15,249 nt of DNA from Bacillota bacterium (GCA_021203665.1 JAJQAT010000238.1:1-15249); one strand, 5' to 3'; positions 6,423 through 13,765 are shown, counted from the first letter of the stretch. Program-made: numbers and translations. Notes: a model not told the origin generated them from the sequence alone.

Positions 6423-6539
6423 CGTAATACCCTCCGAAAAAAACAACCTCTTCCTAAGTCCGCGGCGGCTCAATTTGAGCTTATCCGCGGTCTGTATTTA
6501 TGTTTTTCATTTTTTCAGCGGTTATACTAACACTATTTT
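6423..6539 (-). other. era-yqzL intergenic region with CCGCGG hairpin
   Basis: The widest gap inside the operon. It holds a two-part stem-loop at 6460-6490: outer CCGCGG/CCGCGG and inner GCTCA/TGAGC separated by a small internal loop. On the minus strand it is followed by ACTTAGG rather than a T-run, so it is not an ordinary terminator; a processing or mRNA-stabilising site is more likely. No promoter is clear. Confidence 0.5.
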
Positions 6540-7442
6540 CTATTCATTCGCGTAGCCGAAATTCTTGATTAAAAAGTCGCTGTTTCTCCAATCCGATTTT
6601 ACTTTTACCCAAAGCTCAAGGTAGACCTTTTTATCAAGCATTTTCTCGATGTCGCCCCTTGCCATCGTGCCTATTTTCTTAAGCATCTCGCCGTTCTTTC
6701 CTATAATTATTCCCTTATGCGACGCCTTTTCGCAATATATTGTGGCGTATACATTTGTGATTTTCTGTTTTTCCTGCATTTTTGTAATCTCGATGGCTAT
6801 GCCGTGCGGCACCTCCTTATCGAGCAGCCACAAAAGCTTTTCGCGGATAATCTCCGCCGCTATCTGCTTTTCCGGCTGGTCGGTCACCATATCGGAATCG
6901 TAAAACTCCGGTCCCTCCTCCAGGTAATCCTCGATTTCGTGAATGAGAATATCCACGCCGTCATTATTCTTCGCGCTTATCGGCACTATAGCGTCGAATT
7001 CGTGTATGTTGGAATAATCGGCTATAATAGGAAGTAAATCCTCCTTTTTCATAAGGTCAACCTTATTAAGCACCAATATGCACGGAAGTCCCGTTTTTGA
7101 TATGTTTCTCGCTATCTCGCGTTCGATTTCCTGTATCTTTCTGCAAGCGTCCACAACAAATATGAGAACATCGGTATCGCCCATACTCTCATTTGCCACG
7201 TTTACCATATACTCGCCGAGCTTATTATGCGGCTTGTGTATTCCGGGTGTGTCCGTAAAGATTATCTGCTCCTCATCATTTGAGTAAATGGCAAGTATTT
7301 TATTTCGCGTTGTCTGCGGTTTATCCGATATTATCGCTATTTTCTGTCCCACTATCGCGTTTAAAAGCGTTGATTTGCCGACGTTCGGCATTCCGATTAT
7401 TGCCGCGAATCCGGATTTAAAATTTTTTTTATTTTTATTCAT
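6540..7442 (-). CDS. era: GTPase Era
   Basis: Essential GTPase that binds 16S rRNA during 30S subunit maturation. All G motifs are present in the 300-residue protein: G1 GMPNVGKST (17-25), G2 around Thr44-Thr45, G3 DTPG (64-67), G4 NKVD (126-129) and G5 SAK (156-158). A C-terminal KH domain carries the GKNG loop (248-251), and the family-typical KSDWRNSD segment lies near the end. AGGAG sits 6 nt before the ATG at 7442; a second ATG four bases upstream is out of frame. The gene starts only 9 nt after ybeY, whose product also acts in 16S maturation. Confidence 0.98.
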   Translation of the reverse strand: MNKNKKNFKSGFAAIIGMPNVGKSTLLNAIVGQKIAIISDKPQTTRNKILAIYSNDEEQIIFTDTPGIHKPHNKLGEYMVNVANESMGDTDVLIFVVDACRKIQEIEREIARNISKTGLPCILVLNKVDLMKKEDLLPIIADYSNIHEFDAIVPISAKNNDGVDILIHEIEDYLEEGPEFYDSDMVTDQPEKQIAAEIIREKLLWLLDKEVPHGIAIEITKMQEKQKITNVYATIYCEKASHKGIIIGKNGEMLKKIGTMARGDIEKMLDKKVYLELWVKVKSDWRNSDFLIKNFGYANE

Positions 7443-7451
7443 ACATTTCTC

Positions 7452-7940
7452 CTAATTTCGTGTTATCCCCAAAGAGGTCAATACTTTCTCCTGCTTTTCG
7501 CACATTATTTCCTCGCCCTCTTTATCATCTACATGGTCATAGCCGAGCAGGTGCAGCATGGAATGCGCCGTGAGGAAAGCCGTTTCCCTTAAAAGGCTGT
7601 GTCCGAACTCCTCCGACTGCTCCCTTGCGCGCTCCATCGATATTACTATATCCCCAAGCACCACATAATCGCCGTCCATCTCATATTCTCCGTCGGCGTT
7701 CCCCTCCGAGTCAAATTCAAGCATCGGAAACGACAGCACATCTGTCACGCTGTCAATATTTCTCTGTTCCTTATTGATTTGGCGTATCGCTTCGTTGTCC
7801 ACAAGCGTGACGCTTATCTGCGCGTCAAAATCACATTTCTCCTCCTTTAAGACCGCCTCGCACACGTCCCTTACCGCCTTTTCAATCTCACATGTCAGCT
7901 CCTCTTTATCCTGCTCGTTCTCAAGTATTAAATCAACCAT
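7452..7940 (-). CDS. ybeY: Endoribonuclease YbeY (rRNA maturation)
   Basis: Zinc-dependent single-strand endoribonuclease involved in 16S rRNA 3'-end processing and ribosome quality control. In the 162-residue product the metal-binding HxxxHxxxxxH motif is HSMLHLLGYDH, giving ligands His126, His130 and His136; the residue after the first His is Ser where Gly is more usual. The conserved DVLSFP segment is at 67-72. I choose the ATG at 7940, with AGAGG 7 nt upstream; the longer frame from 7982 would lie inside phoH. The ATG overlaps the phoH stop by 8 nt. The pgpH, dgkA and cdd genes that accompany this cluster in Bacillus are absent here. Confidence 0.95.
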   Translation of the reverse strand: MVDLILENEQDKEELTCEIEKAVRDVCEAVLKEEKCDFDAQISVTLVDNEAIRQINKEQRNIDSVTDVLSFPMLEFDSEGNADGEYEMDGDYVVLGDIVISMERAREQSEEFGHSLLRETAFLTAHSMLHLLGYDHVDDKEGEEIMCEKQEKVLTSLGITRN

Positions 7941-8922
7941 TTGTTTTCCTCTTGTTCCTTCTTCTTTCCTGTTCCTCGTCATATTTAGCGTATGCCTTTA
8001 TAATCTGCTGCACAAGCGGGTGGCGCACAACGTCCTTTTCCGTAAACGTGCAAAATTCTATTCCGTCTATGTTTTTCAGAATTTTCGCCGCCTCCTTAAG
8101 TCCCGAACGCTTATCGCGCGGCAAATCTATCTGGGTTATGTCGCCGGTTACAATAGCCTTTGACCCGTAGCCTATTCTTGTAAGAAACATTTTCATCTGT
8201 TCCGGCGTGGTATTCTGCGCCTCGTCAAGTATTATAAACGCGTTGTCAAGCGTTCGCCCTCTCATATATGCGAGCGGCGCCACCTCTATAACGCCCTTTT
8301 CCTGATAGCGTAAAAATCCCTCGCCGCCGAGCATTTCATACATTCCGTCATAGAGCGGTCTTAAATAAGGGTCAACCTTATTCTGCAAATCTCCCGGCAA
8401 AAATCCGAGCTTTTCGCCCGCCTCAACAGCCGGTCTTGTAAGTATTATTCTGTTTACCTCCTTGCTCCTCAGCGCCGTTACCGCCTTTGCGACCGCAAGA
8501 TATGTTTTGCCCGTTCCCGCGGGACCGATTCCGAACACAATGGTATTGTTTTCTATCGCCTCGACATACTTTTTCTGTCCGAGAGTTTTTGTCTTTATCG
8601 GGTGTCCCTTAGCGCTTACGGCGATGCAGTCGTCGCCCATCATCTTTATATCGATGCCGCCGTTTTCCTGAACCATGGTTATCGCGTACAGCACCCTTTG
8701 ACTGTCAATTATTTCTCCTCGGGCGACAATCTGCATAAGCAAATTTATAACCTGACTGCTCTTTTCTACGTTTTCCTCCTCACCCGTAACTCTTAAAGCG
8801 TTATCGCGCTGTGCGATATTTACCGAGAGAGCCCTTTCAATCATTTTAATATTCTCATCAAAATTACCGAACAATGATGACAGGTCAACCTCCTGCGGCA
8901 CCTCTATCTGTCTGTTTATCAA
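7933..8922 (-). CDS. phoH: PhoH-like ATPase
   Basis: Predicted cytoplasmic ATPase related to the N-terminal part of superfamily 1 helicases. It is thought to act on RNA, given its constant association with ybeY. It has an N-terminal KH-like region, Walker A GPAGTGKT (133-140), the conserved TRPAVEAGEKLGFLPGD segment, and Walker B ILDEAQN (Asp233-Glu234). The frame opens at a TTG at 8955 without a ribosome binding site. I prefer the TTG at 8922, preceded by AAAGGAGAGG at good spacing, giving 329 residues, close to the usual length. This start lies inside the end of yqfD (38-nt overlap), so the two are probably translationally coupled. A GTG at about 8901 cannot be fully excluded. Confidence 0.93.
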   Translation of the reverse strand: MINRQIEVPQEVDLSSLFGNFDENIKMIERALSVNIAQRDNALRVTGEEENVEKSSQVINLLMQIVARGEIIDSQRVLYAITMVQENGGIDIKMMGDDCIAVSAKGHPIKTKTLGQKKYVEAIENNTIVFGIGPAGTGKTYLAVAKAVTALRSKEVNRIILTRPAVEAGEKLGFLPGDLQNKVDPYLRPLYDGMYEMLGGEGFLRYQEKGVIEVAPLAYMRGRTLDNAFIILDEAQNTTPEQMKMFLTRIGYGSKAIVTGDITQIDLPRDKRSGLKEAAKILKNIDGIEFCTFTEKDVVRHPLVQQIIKAYAKYDEEQERRRNKRKTNG

Positions 8923-10141
8923 ATATTTCCTCTCCTTTGTTTTCCTCCGTGTCAAGCGGCTGCTGCACGGCTATATTCTGAATAAAGTCCATTTTCAATG
9001 TCACGGTTATTGTTTCATTATTTTTCTGCACGTATTCAACATTCTCGTCCGTCAGCACACTGCCCTGCGTAAGCTCCTTTGATATTTTTTCCTCAAGGTC
9101 GTTTTTTGCAAATTCAACCGCCGTTTCGATGCTCAAAGGCTCCCTATTTACATTCACCTCGTCATACCGCACGGCGGCGAGAGCTATGCCCGTATAGCCG
9201 AAAAACGGAATACTCAGCTCACGGCGGCTTTCCTTTACGTCATATTCCTCATATGCAATATCCTTAAACGGCAGTGAAAAAAGCTTGCCCAGTATTTCTA
9301 CCGAGTAATGCGTCCTATGCTTGCCTGTAGGTGTTCTTGACTCGTAATACAGCTTATAATCTCCCGTCCTTGTGTGGCTCGTATACGCCTCTACGTCCGC
9401 CATCGAATGGACATATATGTATTTCTCCTTCTCGCCCTCCTTATACGCGGATACCTTTCCCGAAACAATCACATCGCCCGAGCTGACGGCATCGCCCGTT
9501 TTAAATATCTCCTCGCCGTTTTTTACAACCATCCTCTTTATTACTCCGTCGCAGGCGGCGACAATATCACACGGAGTGCTTTTGTCTGTCACGCTCGGCG
9601 GAATAATTTTTTCGTATATTTCCACTCTTGCCTTGGCGCCCTCGATATATACCCACGCCCACGCGATTTGGTCGGTATCGTTCAGAATTTCGCGCTTTAT
9701 TTCCATTCCCTCGGGAATATTGCGCTTAAGCGCGCCGCTTTTTATGCCGAGCCTGTCAAGAGTTGCCGTTATGCTGTTTATATCGCTGTTTTCCGCGCCG
9801 TTTATCTCAACGACCCATATAAACTGCGAAAGCGCCGCAAGAAATGCAACGCAAACCGCCGCTCCGATGATGAGCGCGTATCGGTGTCTGTAAAGTCCGA
9901 TTAAGCGGGAAAGTCCGCGTTTTTCGGCTATCCTTACCCTTACGCGGCATTTTCCCGCAACGCGGCGCAGCAGAAAAAAATCACGCTTCGCTACGCACAT
10001 CTCAATGCCGTTTTCAATAGGCGCGGTATTCCATACGCTTATGCCTCGTCTGAGGCAAATATTCAAAAATCTTTCCGCGCCCTTTCCATATACTTTTATT
10101 ATAACATATCCGTAAAGAAATTTAAAGAACTTCTTGAACAT
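8885..10141 (-). CDS. yqfD: Sporulation protein YqfD
   Basis: A 418-residue membrane-anchored sporulation protein; the family is found in endospore formers and belongs to the mother-cell regulon in B. subtilis. A basic N-terminal part (1-87) is followed by one clear transmembrane helix (about 88-110) and a long, mostly beta-rich extracytoplasmic region with the family's typical VYIEGAKARVEIYEK and CDIVAACDGVIKRM segments. The C-terminus is acidic and poorly conserved. The ATG at 10141 has AGGGAG 6 nt upstream and lies 15 nt after yqfC. The molecular role is not established. Confidence 0.92.
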   Translation of the reverse strand: MFKKFFKFLYGYVIIKVYGKGAERFLNICLRRGISVWNTAPIENGIEMCVAKRDFFLLRRVAGKCRVRVRIAEKRGLSRLIGLYRHRYALIIGAAVCVAFLAALSQFIWVVEINGAENSDINSITATLDRLGIKSGALKRNIPEGMEIKREILNDTDQIAWAWVYIEGAKARVEIYEKIIPPSVTDKSTPCDIVAACDGVIKRMVVKNGEEIFKTGDAVSSGDVIVSGKVSAYKEGEKEKYIYVHSMADVEAYTSHTRTGDYKLYYESRTPTGKHRTHYSVEILGKLFSLPFKDIAYEEYDVKESRRELSIPFFGYTGIALAAVRYDEVNVNREPLSIETAVEFAKNDLEEKISKELTQGSVLTDENVEYVQKNNETITVTLKMDFIQNIAVQQPLDTEENKGEEIFDKQTDRGAAGG

Positions 10142-10156
10142 TTTTTACTCCCTTTT

Positions 10157-10426
10157 TCAGATTTCGTATTCAACAGCGTCAAACTTGCCGGATATTAATA
10201 TATCCTCAAGGCGTATTCGGTCTACACAAAGATTTTTTCCGTATATTTTTACCGTGCCCATTCCCGTCAAAACGCGTATTTCCTTATCCGTATATCCGAG
10301 CAAGCCCTTATGATTTTCTATATATATTTCCTTGTCGCCGGATATTGTAAAACGTGGTATGTTCATAATAACGTCCTTCGGCACTCCCCACGCGTCGGCC
10401 GCCGCCTCCGATATACGTTTTTTCAT
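10157..10426 (-). CDS. yqfC: Sporulation protein YqfC
   Basis: An 89-residue protein of the YqfC family, paired with yqfD in spore formers and controlled by sigma-E in B. subtilis. The recognisable pattern is PKDVIMNIPRFTISG followed by EIYIENHKGLLGYTDKEIR. Two in-frame ATGs are possible: the first, at 10432, is only about 3 nt from AGGAG, and the second, at 10426, is 9 nt away, so I prefer the second. It heads the minus-strand operon and faces ylbJ, another sporulation gene, across a short divergent gap. Its biochemical function is unknown. Confidence 0.9.
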   Translation of the reverse strand: MKKRISEAAADAWGVPKDVIMNIPRFTISGDKEIYIENHKGLLGYTDKEIRVLTGMGTVKIYGKNLCVDRIRLEDILISGKFDAVEYEI

Positions 10427-10432
10427 ACACAT

Positions 10433-10523
10433 CAGCTCCTGAAATAAATTTATGAAGGCAATTCGGTTTTAAGTACAAAAAACCAATCATATAATTTAAT
10501 AACCTGATTGAACGGGAGATTGT
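10433..10523. promoter_or_regulatory. Divergent yqfC/ylbJ promoter region
   Basis: On the plus strand CATATAAT (10488-10495) resembles a sigma-E -10 (CATACAAT, one mismatch) at a proper distance from ylbJ. It is overlapped by an inverted repeat CAATCA/TGATTG (10484-10489, 10505-10510). Another dyad, GGTTTT/AAAACC, lies just upstream. On the minus strand CATAAATT (10447-10454) is a possible -10 for yqfC but sits very close to the ribosome binding site. No convincing -35 is visible for either gene, so sigma-E control rests mainly on the known regulation of these families. Confidence 0.4.
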
Positions 10524-11603
10524 ATGATGAAAATTAAAAAAATATTTATTTATGTATTCGCCGTCGGCGCGGTTATTCTTTTGGTGATAAACGCCTCCTA
10601 CGCGATTAAATATGCCTCCGACGCGCTCAATATATGCTTTGAGATGATAGTGCCGTCGCTGTTTCCGTTTTTTATCTGCTCCGGAATACTTATTTATTCC
10701 GGCTTTTGCGAGCTTTTGGCAAAGGCGTTTCAATTCTGTATGTATCCGCTGTTTCGGATAAGTCCCGCCGGCAGCAGCGCGTTTATATTGGGCATCGTAA
10801 GCGGATACCCCTTGGGCGCGGTTACCGCGGGAGAATTGTATTCAAATAACTATCTCTCAAAAACCGAGGCGGAAAGACTGCTTGCTTTCTGCAACAATTC
10901 CGGTCCGCTGTTTATATTGGGGTCGGTGGGAATCGGCGTATACTCAGACATACGATACGGCACGGTGCTGTATATCGCGCACATTTTAGCGGCGCTGACC
11001 GTTGGCGTAATGTTTCGATTTTACGGCAGGAACAAGCATACCGCGCCGCCCGCGCGAATGACATCGCCCGAGAGAAGCGTCGGCGAAATATTTGATATTG
11101 CCCTGCAAAACGGCATAAGAAATATCCTCACCGTATGCGGAGCGGTGCTGTTTTTCAGCGTTATAAGCAGGCTGTTTCTCGATATTTTGCCCGTAAGCGG
11201 AGCGGGAGCGGCTGTTATTTCGGGATTATCGGAATTTGTCACGGGGACAGTAAAAATATCGGCGCTCTCCATTCCTATCATGGAAAAGCTTGTGCTTACC
11301 TCCGTGATAGTCGCTTTTGCGGGAATAAGCGTCCACGCGCAGGTTATGGCGGTTATTGCCAAATATAATTTAAGTCTTGTTCCGTATATTGTCGGTAAAA
11401 TACTGCACGGGCTTACCGCCGGAGTGTATATGATGCTTTATCTGCATTTTCACCCGATTACCTCGGCGGTGTTCAAGCCGTCCATGGGGCGCTCCTTTGC
11501 CGCGTCCTCCGCTATTGAAACGGCTGCAGCCGTGTTTGTTGTTTTTACCTGCGTAATATGCGCCGTTTTCCTTTATGCGAGAGAATACAAAAGGGGACAC
11601 TAA
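10524..11603 (+). CDS. ylbJ: Sporulation integral membrane protein YlbJ
   Basis: Polytopic membrane protein (359 residues, roughly eight or more hydrophobic segments) of the YlbJ family, which carries nucleoside-recognition/Gate-type domains and is required for normal sporulation in B. subtilis under sigma-E. Recognisable landmarks are VPSLFPFF (43-50), GYPLGA (94-99), CNNSGPLFILG (123-133) and GISVHAQV (267-274), the last two in the two Gate-like halves. GGGAG precedes two adjacent ATGs; I use the first, but the second (10527) is equally good by spacing. It is a single gene that converges on obg, and its stop codon lies inside the terminator stem. Confidence 0.92.
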   Translation: MMKIKKIFIYVFAVGAVILLVINASYAIKYASDALNICFEMIVPSLFPFFICSGILIYSGFCELLAKAFQFCMYPLFRISPAGSSAFILGIVSGYPLGAVTAGELYSNNYLSKTEAERLLAFCNNSGPLFILGSVGIGVYSDIRYGTVLYIAHILAALTVGVMFRFYGRNKHTAPPARMTSPERSVGEIFDIALQNGIRNILTVCGAVLFFSVISRLFLDILPVSGAGAAVISGLSEFVTGTVKISALSIPIMEKLVLTSVIVAFAGISVHAQVMAVIAKYNLSLVPYIVGKILHGLTAGVYMMLYLHFHPITSAVFKPSMGRSFAASSAIETAAAVFVVFTCVICAVFLYAREYKRGH

Positions 11604-11641
11604 AATTTAGTGTCCCCTTTTTAGGTTTTTAGTGTCCCTTT
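11591..11641. terminator. Bidirectional ylbJ/obg terminator with an extra half-repeat
   Basis: A nearly perfect palindrome AAGGGGACACTAAA/TTTAGTGTCCCCTT is centred on 11605 and followed by T-runs in both directions. It includes the ylbJ stop codon. A second copy of one arm, TTTAGTGTCCC, follows at 11628-11638 (first copy 11606-11616), just before the obg stop, so two arms could compete for one partner on the obg side. Confidence 0.85.
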
Positions 11642-11642
11642 A

Positions 11643-12923
11643 TCAGAATACGAAATCAAATTCCAAATCGCCTATTCTTACGGTCTGTCCCTCTTGTATT
11701 CCCATTTTAATTAATTCCTCTATAACTCCGCGGTTGAGCAGCGCGCGCTGGAAATATTGCAGCGACTCGTTATCGGAGAAGTTCACGCTTCCGCCCACAG
11801 CCTCAATCCACGAGCCGGATACAACGAACGTCTCGTTTTCACGGGTAATTTCAAATCCCTTTTCGTCCTCCATTATATATTCTTCCTCTTCAATGCTCAT
11901 TTCCGGTTCGAAAACCGCTATCGGAGGAAGCTTTGAAAGCTCCTCATAAGTCTTTTGCATAAGCTCCGCGACGCCCTTGTTTGTCGCCGCGGAAATTTCA
12001 AACACCTCTATGCCGCGTTTCTTCATTTCGGCAAGAAACGCGTTATATGCGTCCGCGTCCTGTATAATGTCGGTTTTGTTCGCCGCGACTATCTGAGGAC
12101 GCTCCTCAAGCGACATATCGTATTTTGAAAGCTCGTCATTTATAATGTCAAAATCCTCGATGGGATTTCTGCCCTCTATGCCGGATACATCTACAACGTG
12201 TATCAATATTCTTGTTCTCTCAATATGGCGCAGAAATTCGTGTCCCAGTCCGACGCCCTCGCTCGCGCCCTCGATTATTCCGGGTATATCCGCAAGCACA
12301 AAGCTTCTGCGGTCGCCCAAATCCACAACGCCGAGATTGGGCTCGAGCGTTGTAAAATGGTAATTGGCAATCTTCGGGTCCGCCTTTGTTGTCATTGAAA
12401 GAATGGTTGATTTTCCCACATTCGGAAATCCGACAAGTCCGACGTCCGCAAGCAGCTTTAGCTCAAGTATGATTTCTCTCTCGTCGCCCGATTGTCCGTT
12501 TCTTGCGAAATTGGGCGTCTGCCTTACCGCTGTGGCAAAATGCGCGTTGCCCCAGCCGCCGTTGCCGCCTCTCGCTATCACAATGCTCTTTTCCGGATCG
12601 GACAGGTCGGCTATAATGCGGTTGCTTTCCGCGTCGCGCACTATTGTTCCCTGCGGGACTTTGATTATAATATCCTCGCCCTTTTTGCCCTTTTGGCGTT
12701 TGCCGGCACCGTCCGAGCCGCATTGAGCGGCGTACTTTCTCTTATATTTAAAGTCCATAAGAGTCGTCATACCAAGCTCGACCTTAAATATAACATTGCC
12801 GCCGTTGCCGCCGTCGCCGCCGTCGGGTCCGCCCGCGGCTATATATTTCTCGCGGCGAAAGGATATTGCGCCGTTGCCGCCCTTTCCCGCCTTAACGAAT
12901 ATTTTAGCTTTATCTGTAAACAT
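11643..12923 (-). CDS. obg: GTPase Obg (CgtA)
   Basis: Essential GTPase in late 50S assembly, stress response and, in Bacillus, entry into sporulation. The 426-residue protein has the Gly-rich Obg fold (about 1-158, with KAGKGGNG and GGPDGGDGGNGG runs). The GTPase domain follows, with G1 GFPNVGKST (165-173), Thr191-Thr192 in the switch I region, G3 DIPG (212-215), G4 NKTD (282-285) and G5 SAA (311-313). A C-terminal OCT domain (about 345-426) ends the protein. The frame opens at a GTG at 12932, but GAGGAG is 8 nt before the ATG at 12923 and overlaps that GTG, so the ATG is the start. It follows rpmA as usual, but a strong terminator separates them. Confidence 0.97.
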   Translation of the reverse strand: MFTDKAKIFVKAGKGGNGAISFRREKYIAAGGPDGGDGGNGGNVIFKVELGMTTLMDFKYKRKYAAQCGSDGAGKRQKGKKGEDIIIKVPQGTIVRDAESNRIIADLSDPEKSIVIARGGNGGWGNAHFATAVRQTPNFARNGQSGDEREIILELKLLADVGLVGFPNVGKSTILSMTTKADPKIANYHFTTLEPNLGVVDLGDRRSFVLADIPGIIEGASEGVGLGHEFLRHIERTRILIHVVDVSGIEGRNPIEDFDIINDELSKYDMSLEERPQIVAANKTDIIQDADAYNAFLAEMKKRGIEVFEISAATNKGVAELMQKTYEELSKLPPIAVFEPEMSIEEEEYIMEDEKGFEITRENETFVVSGSWIEAVGGSVNFSDNESLQYFQRALLNRGVIEELIKMGIQEGQTVRIGDLEFDFVF

Positions 12924-12947
12924 ACGCTTCACTCCTCACAATGCACG

Positions 12948-12953
12948 ATTATA
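12948..12953 (-). promoter_or_regulatory. Possible obg -10 element
   Basis: A TATAAT lies on the minus strand just after the rpmA terminator and about 25 nt before the obg ATG. The hexamer 17 bp upstream is TTTTTA, a poor -35 inside the terminator T-run. It may allow obg to be made independently of ribosomal-protein transcription. Confidence 0.35.
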
Positions 12954-12971
12954 AAGCTGCCGTTTTTAAAT

Positions 12972-13014
12972 AAAAAAGGCTGCTTTGAAATACCTTATGT
13001 ACCTCAAAACAGCC
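12972..13014 (-). terminator. rplU-rpmA operon terminator
   Basis: A 16-bp stem (12978-12993 with 12999-13014, three G-U pairs, no mismatch) with a 5-nt loop is followed on the minus strand by six T residues. It is the strongest single intrinsic terminator in the window and isolates obg from the ribosomal-protein genes upstream. Confidence 0.9.
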
Positions 13015-13028
13015 CGCAAAATTCGGAA

Positions 13029-13283
13029 TTAATCGGCATAAACACTGCACTGTGTCTTATCTCTGCCTTTTCTTTCAAACTTAACCTTGCCGTCGATCAA
13101 TGAAAATAATGTATCATCGCTGCCGATTCCTACATTGTTTCCGGGATGAATCTTTGTTCCTCTCTGTCTGACAAGAATATTGCCGGCAAGAACGAACTGA
13201 CCGTCAGCGCGCTTTGCGCCGAGTCTTTTAGACTCACTGTCACGACCGTTTTTTGTACTACCCATACCTTTCTTATGAGCCAT
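13029..13283 (-). CDS. rpmA: 50S ribosomal protein L27
   Basis: Large-subunit protein whose N-terminus reaches the peptidyl-transferase centre. The 84-residue sequence begins MAHKKGMGSTKNGRDSESKR and keeps the family core VLAGNILVRQRGTKIHPG. It starts directly at AHKKG without the roughly nine-residue N-terminal extension that most Firmicutes L27 proteins carry and that the protease Prp removes. The codon before the ATG is an in-frame TAA, so no upstream extension is hidden. GAGGTG lies 6 nt before the ATG. The gap to rplU is only 44 nt and contains no prp (ysxB) gene. Confidence 0.98.
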   Translation of the reverse strand: MAHKKGMGSTKNGRDSESKRLGAKRADGQFVLAGNILVRQRGTKIHPGNNVGIGSDDTLFSLIDGKVKFERKGRDKTQCSVYAD

Positions 13284-13327
13284 TTAAAACACCTCGCTAT
13301 CTTAAATAGAATGTGGATTACGCGCAA

Positions 13328-13639
13328 TTAGGCATTAATCTTTGTGATTTCAACCTTTGTGAAAGGCTGTCTGTGGCCCTTCTTCTTACGCTCGTTCTTC
13401 TTTCTCTTCATCTTGTAAACGTAAATCTTCTTGCTCTTACCGTTCTTTACGATATTAGCCTCAACCGTTGCACCCTCAACTGTGGGAACGCCGACCTTTA
13501 CGTCCTCGCCTTCACCGACCATAAGCACCTGGTCAAAGGTTACAGCCGAGCCTTCCTCAGCCTCGATTTTCTCAACGAAAAGCGTGTCGCCCTCGCTGAC
13601 CTTGTATTGCTTACCGCCTGTTACGATTACTGCGTACAT
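13328..13639 (-). CDS. rplU: 50S ribosomal protein L21
   Basis: Large-subunit ribosomal protein binding 23S rRNA. The 103 residues begin MYAVIVTGGKQYKVSEGDTL and include the typical VGVPTVEGATVEANIV and KMKRKKNERKKKGHRQPFT segments. It is the first gene of a two-gene operon with rpmA, driven by a consensus promoter and preceded by a probable L21 leader RNA. Its ribosome binding site GAGGAGG can pair with an upstream TCCTC, so initiation may be modulated by the leader fold. The usual middle gene prp is missing. Confidence 0.98.
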   Translation of the reverse strand: MYAVIVTGGKQYKVSEGDTLFVEKIEAEEGSAVTFDQVLMVGEGEDVKVGVPTVEGATVEANIVKNGKSKKIYVYKMKRKKNERKKKGHRQPFTKVEITKINA

Positions 13640-13644
13640 TCAAA

Positions 13645-13724
13645 ACACCTCCTCTTTATATTATGAGGACACGCTATCATAGGTACTGCTTTGCAGATTT
13701 AAAACCCATTCTATGCGGTCACCG
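13645..13724 (-). ncRNA. Probable L21 ribosomal-protein leader
   Basis: The roughly 80-nt leader between promoter and rplU folds into an outer helix GACCGC/GCGTGTC (one bulged T), an inner ATAG/CTAT helix and a tip hairpin CTGC-AAA-GCAG. This position and shape fit the L21 leader known upstream of rplU in Firmicutes. Downstream, TCCTC can pair with GAGGA of the ribosome binding site across a 10-nt loop, and part of that TCCTC is also used by the outer helix, giving two mutually exclusive folds. Autoregulation by L21 is an inference; I did not run a covariance search. Confidence 0.55.
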
Positions 13725-13728
13725 TGGC

Positions 13729-13757
13729 ATTATACCATAATATTCACGATTTGTCAA
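13729..13757 (-). promoter_or_regulatory. rplU-rpmA promoter (full consensus)
   Basis: On the minus strand: perfect -35 TTGACA (13752-13757), 17-bp spacer ending in TGG (extended -10), perfect -10 TATAAT (13729-13734). The -35 begins 8 nt after the stop codon of the upstream DUF1015 gene, and no terminator separates them. Confidence 0.93.
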
Positions 13758-13765
13758 GACTTTTT

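Noticed and set aside
9372..9904. Two overlapping open frames of about 175 codons on the plus strand opposite yqfD
   Set aside because: Both are antisense to a well-supported sporulation gene, lack initiation signals and overlap each other in different frames.
12492..13103. 203-codon plus-strand open frame spanning the obg start, the rplU-rpmA terminator and the end of rpmA
   Set aside because: It runs antisense through two certain genes and a strong terminator stem; there is no Shine-Dalgarno sequence. Not a gene.
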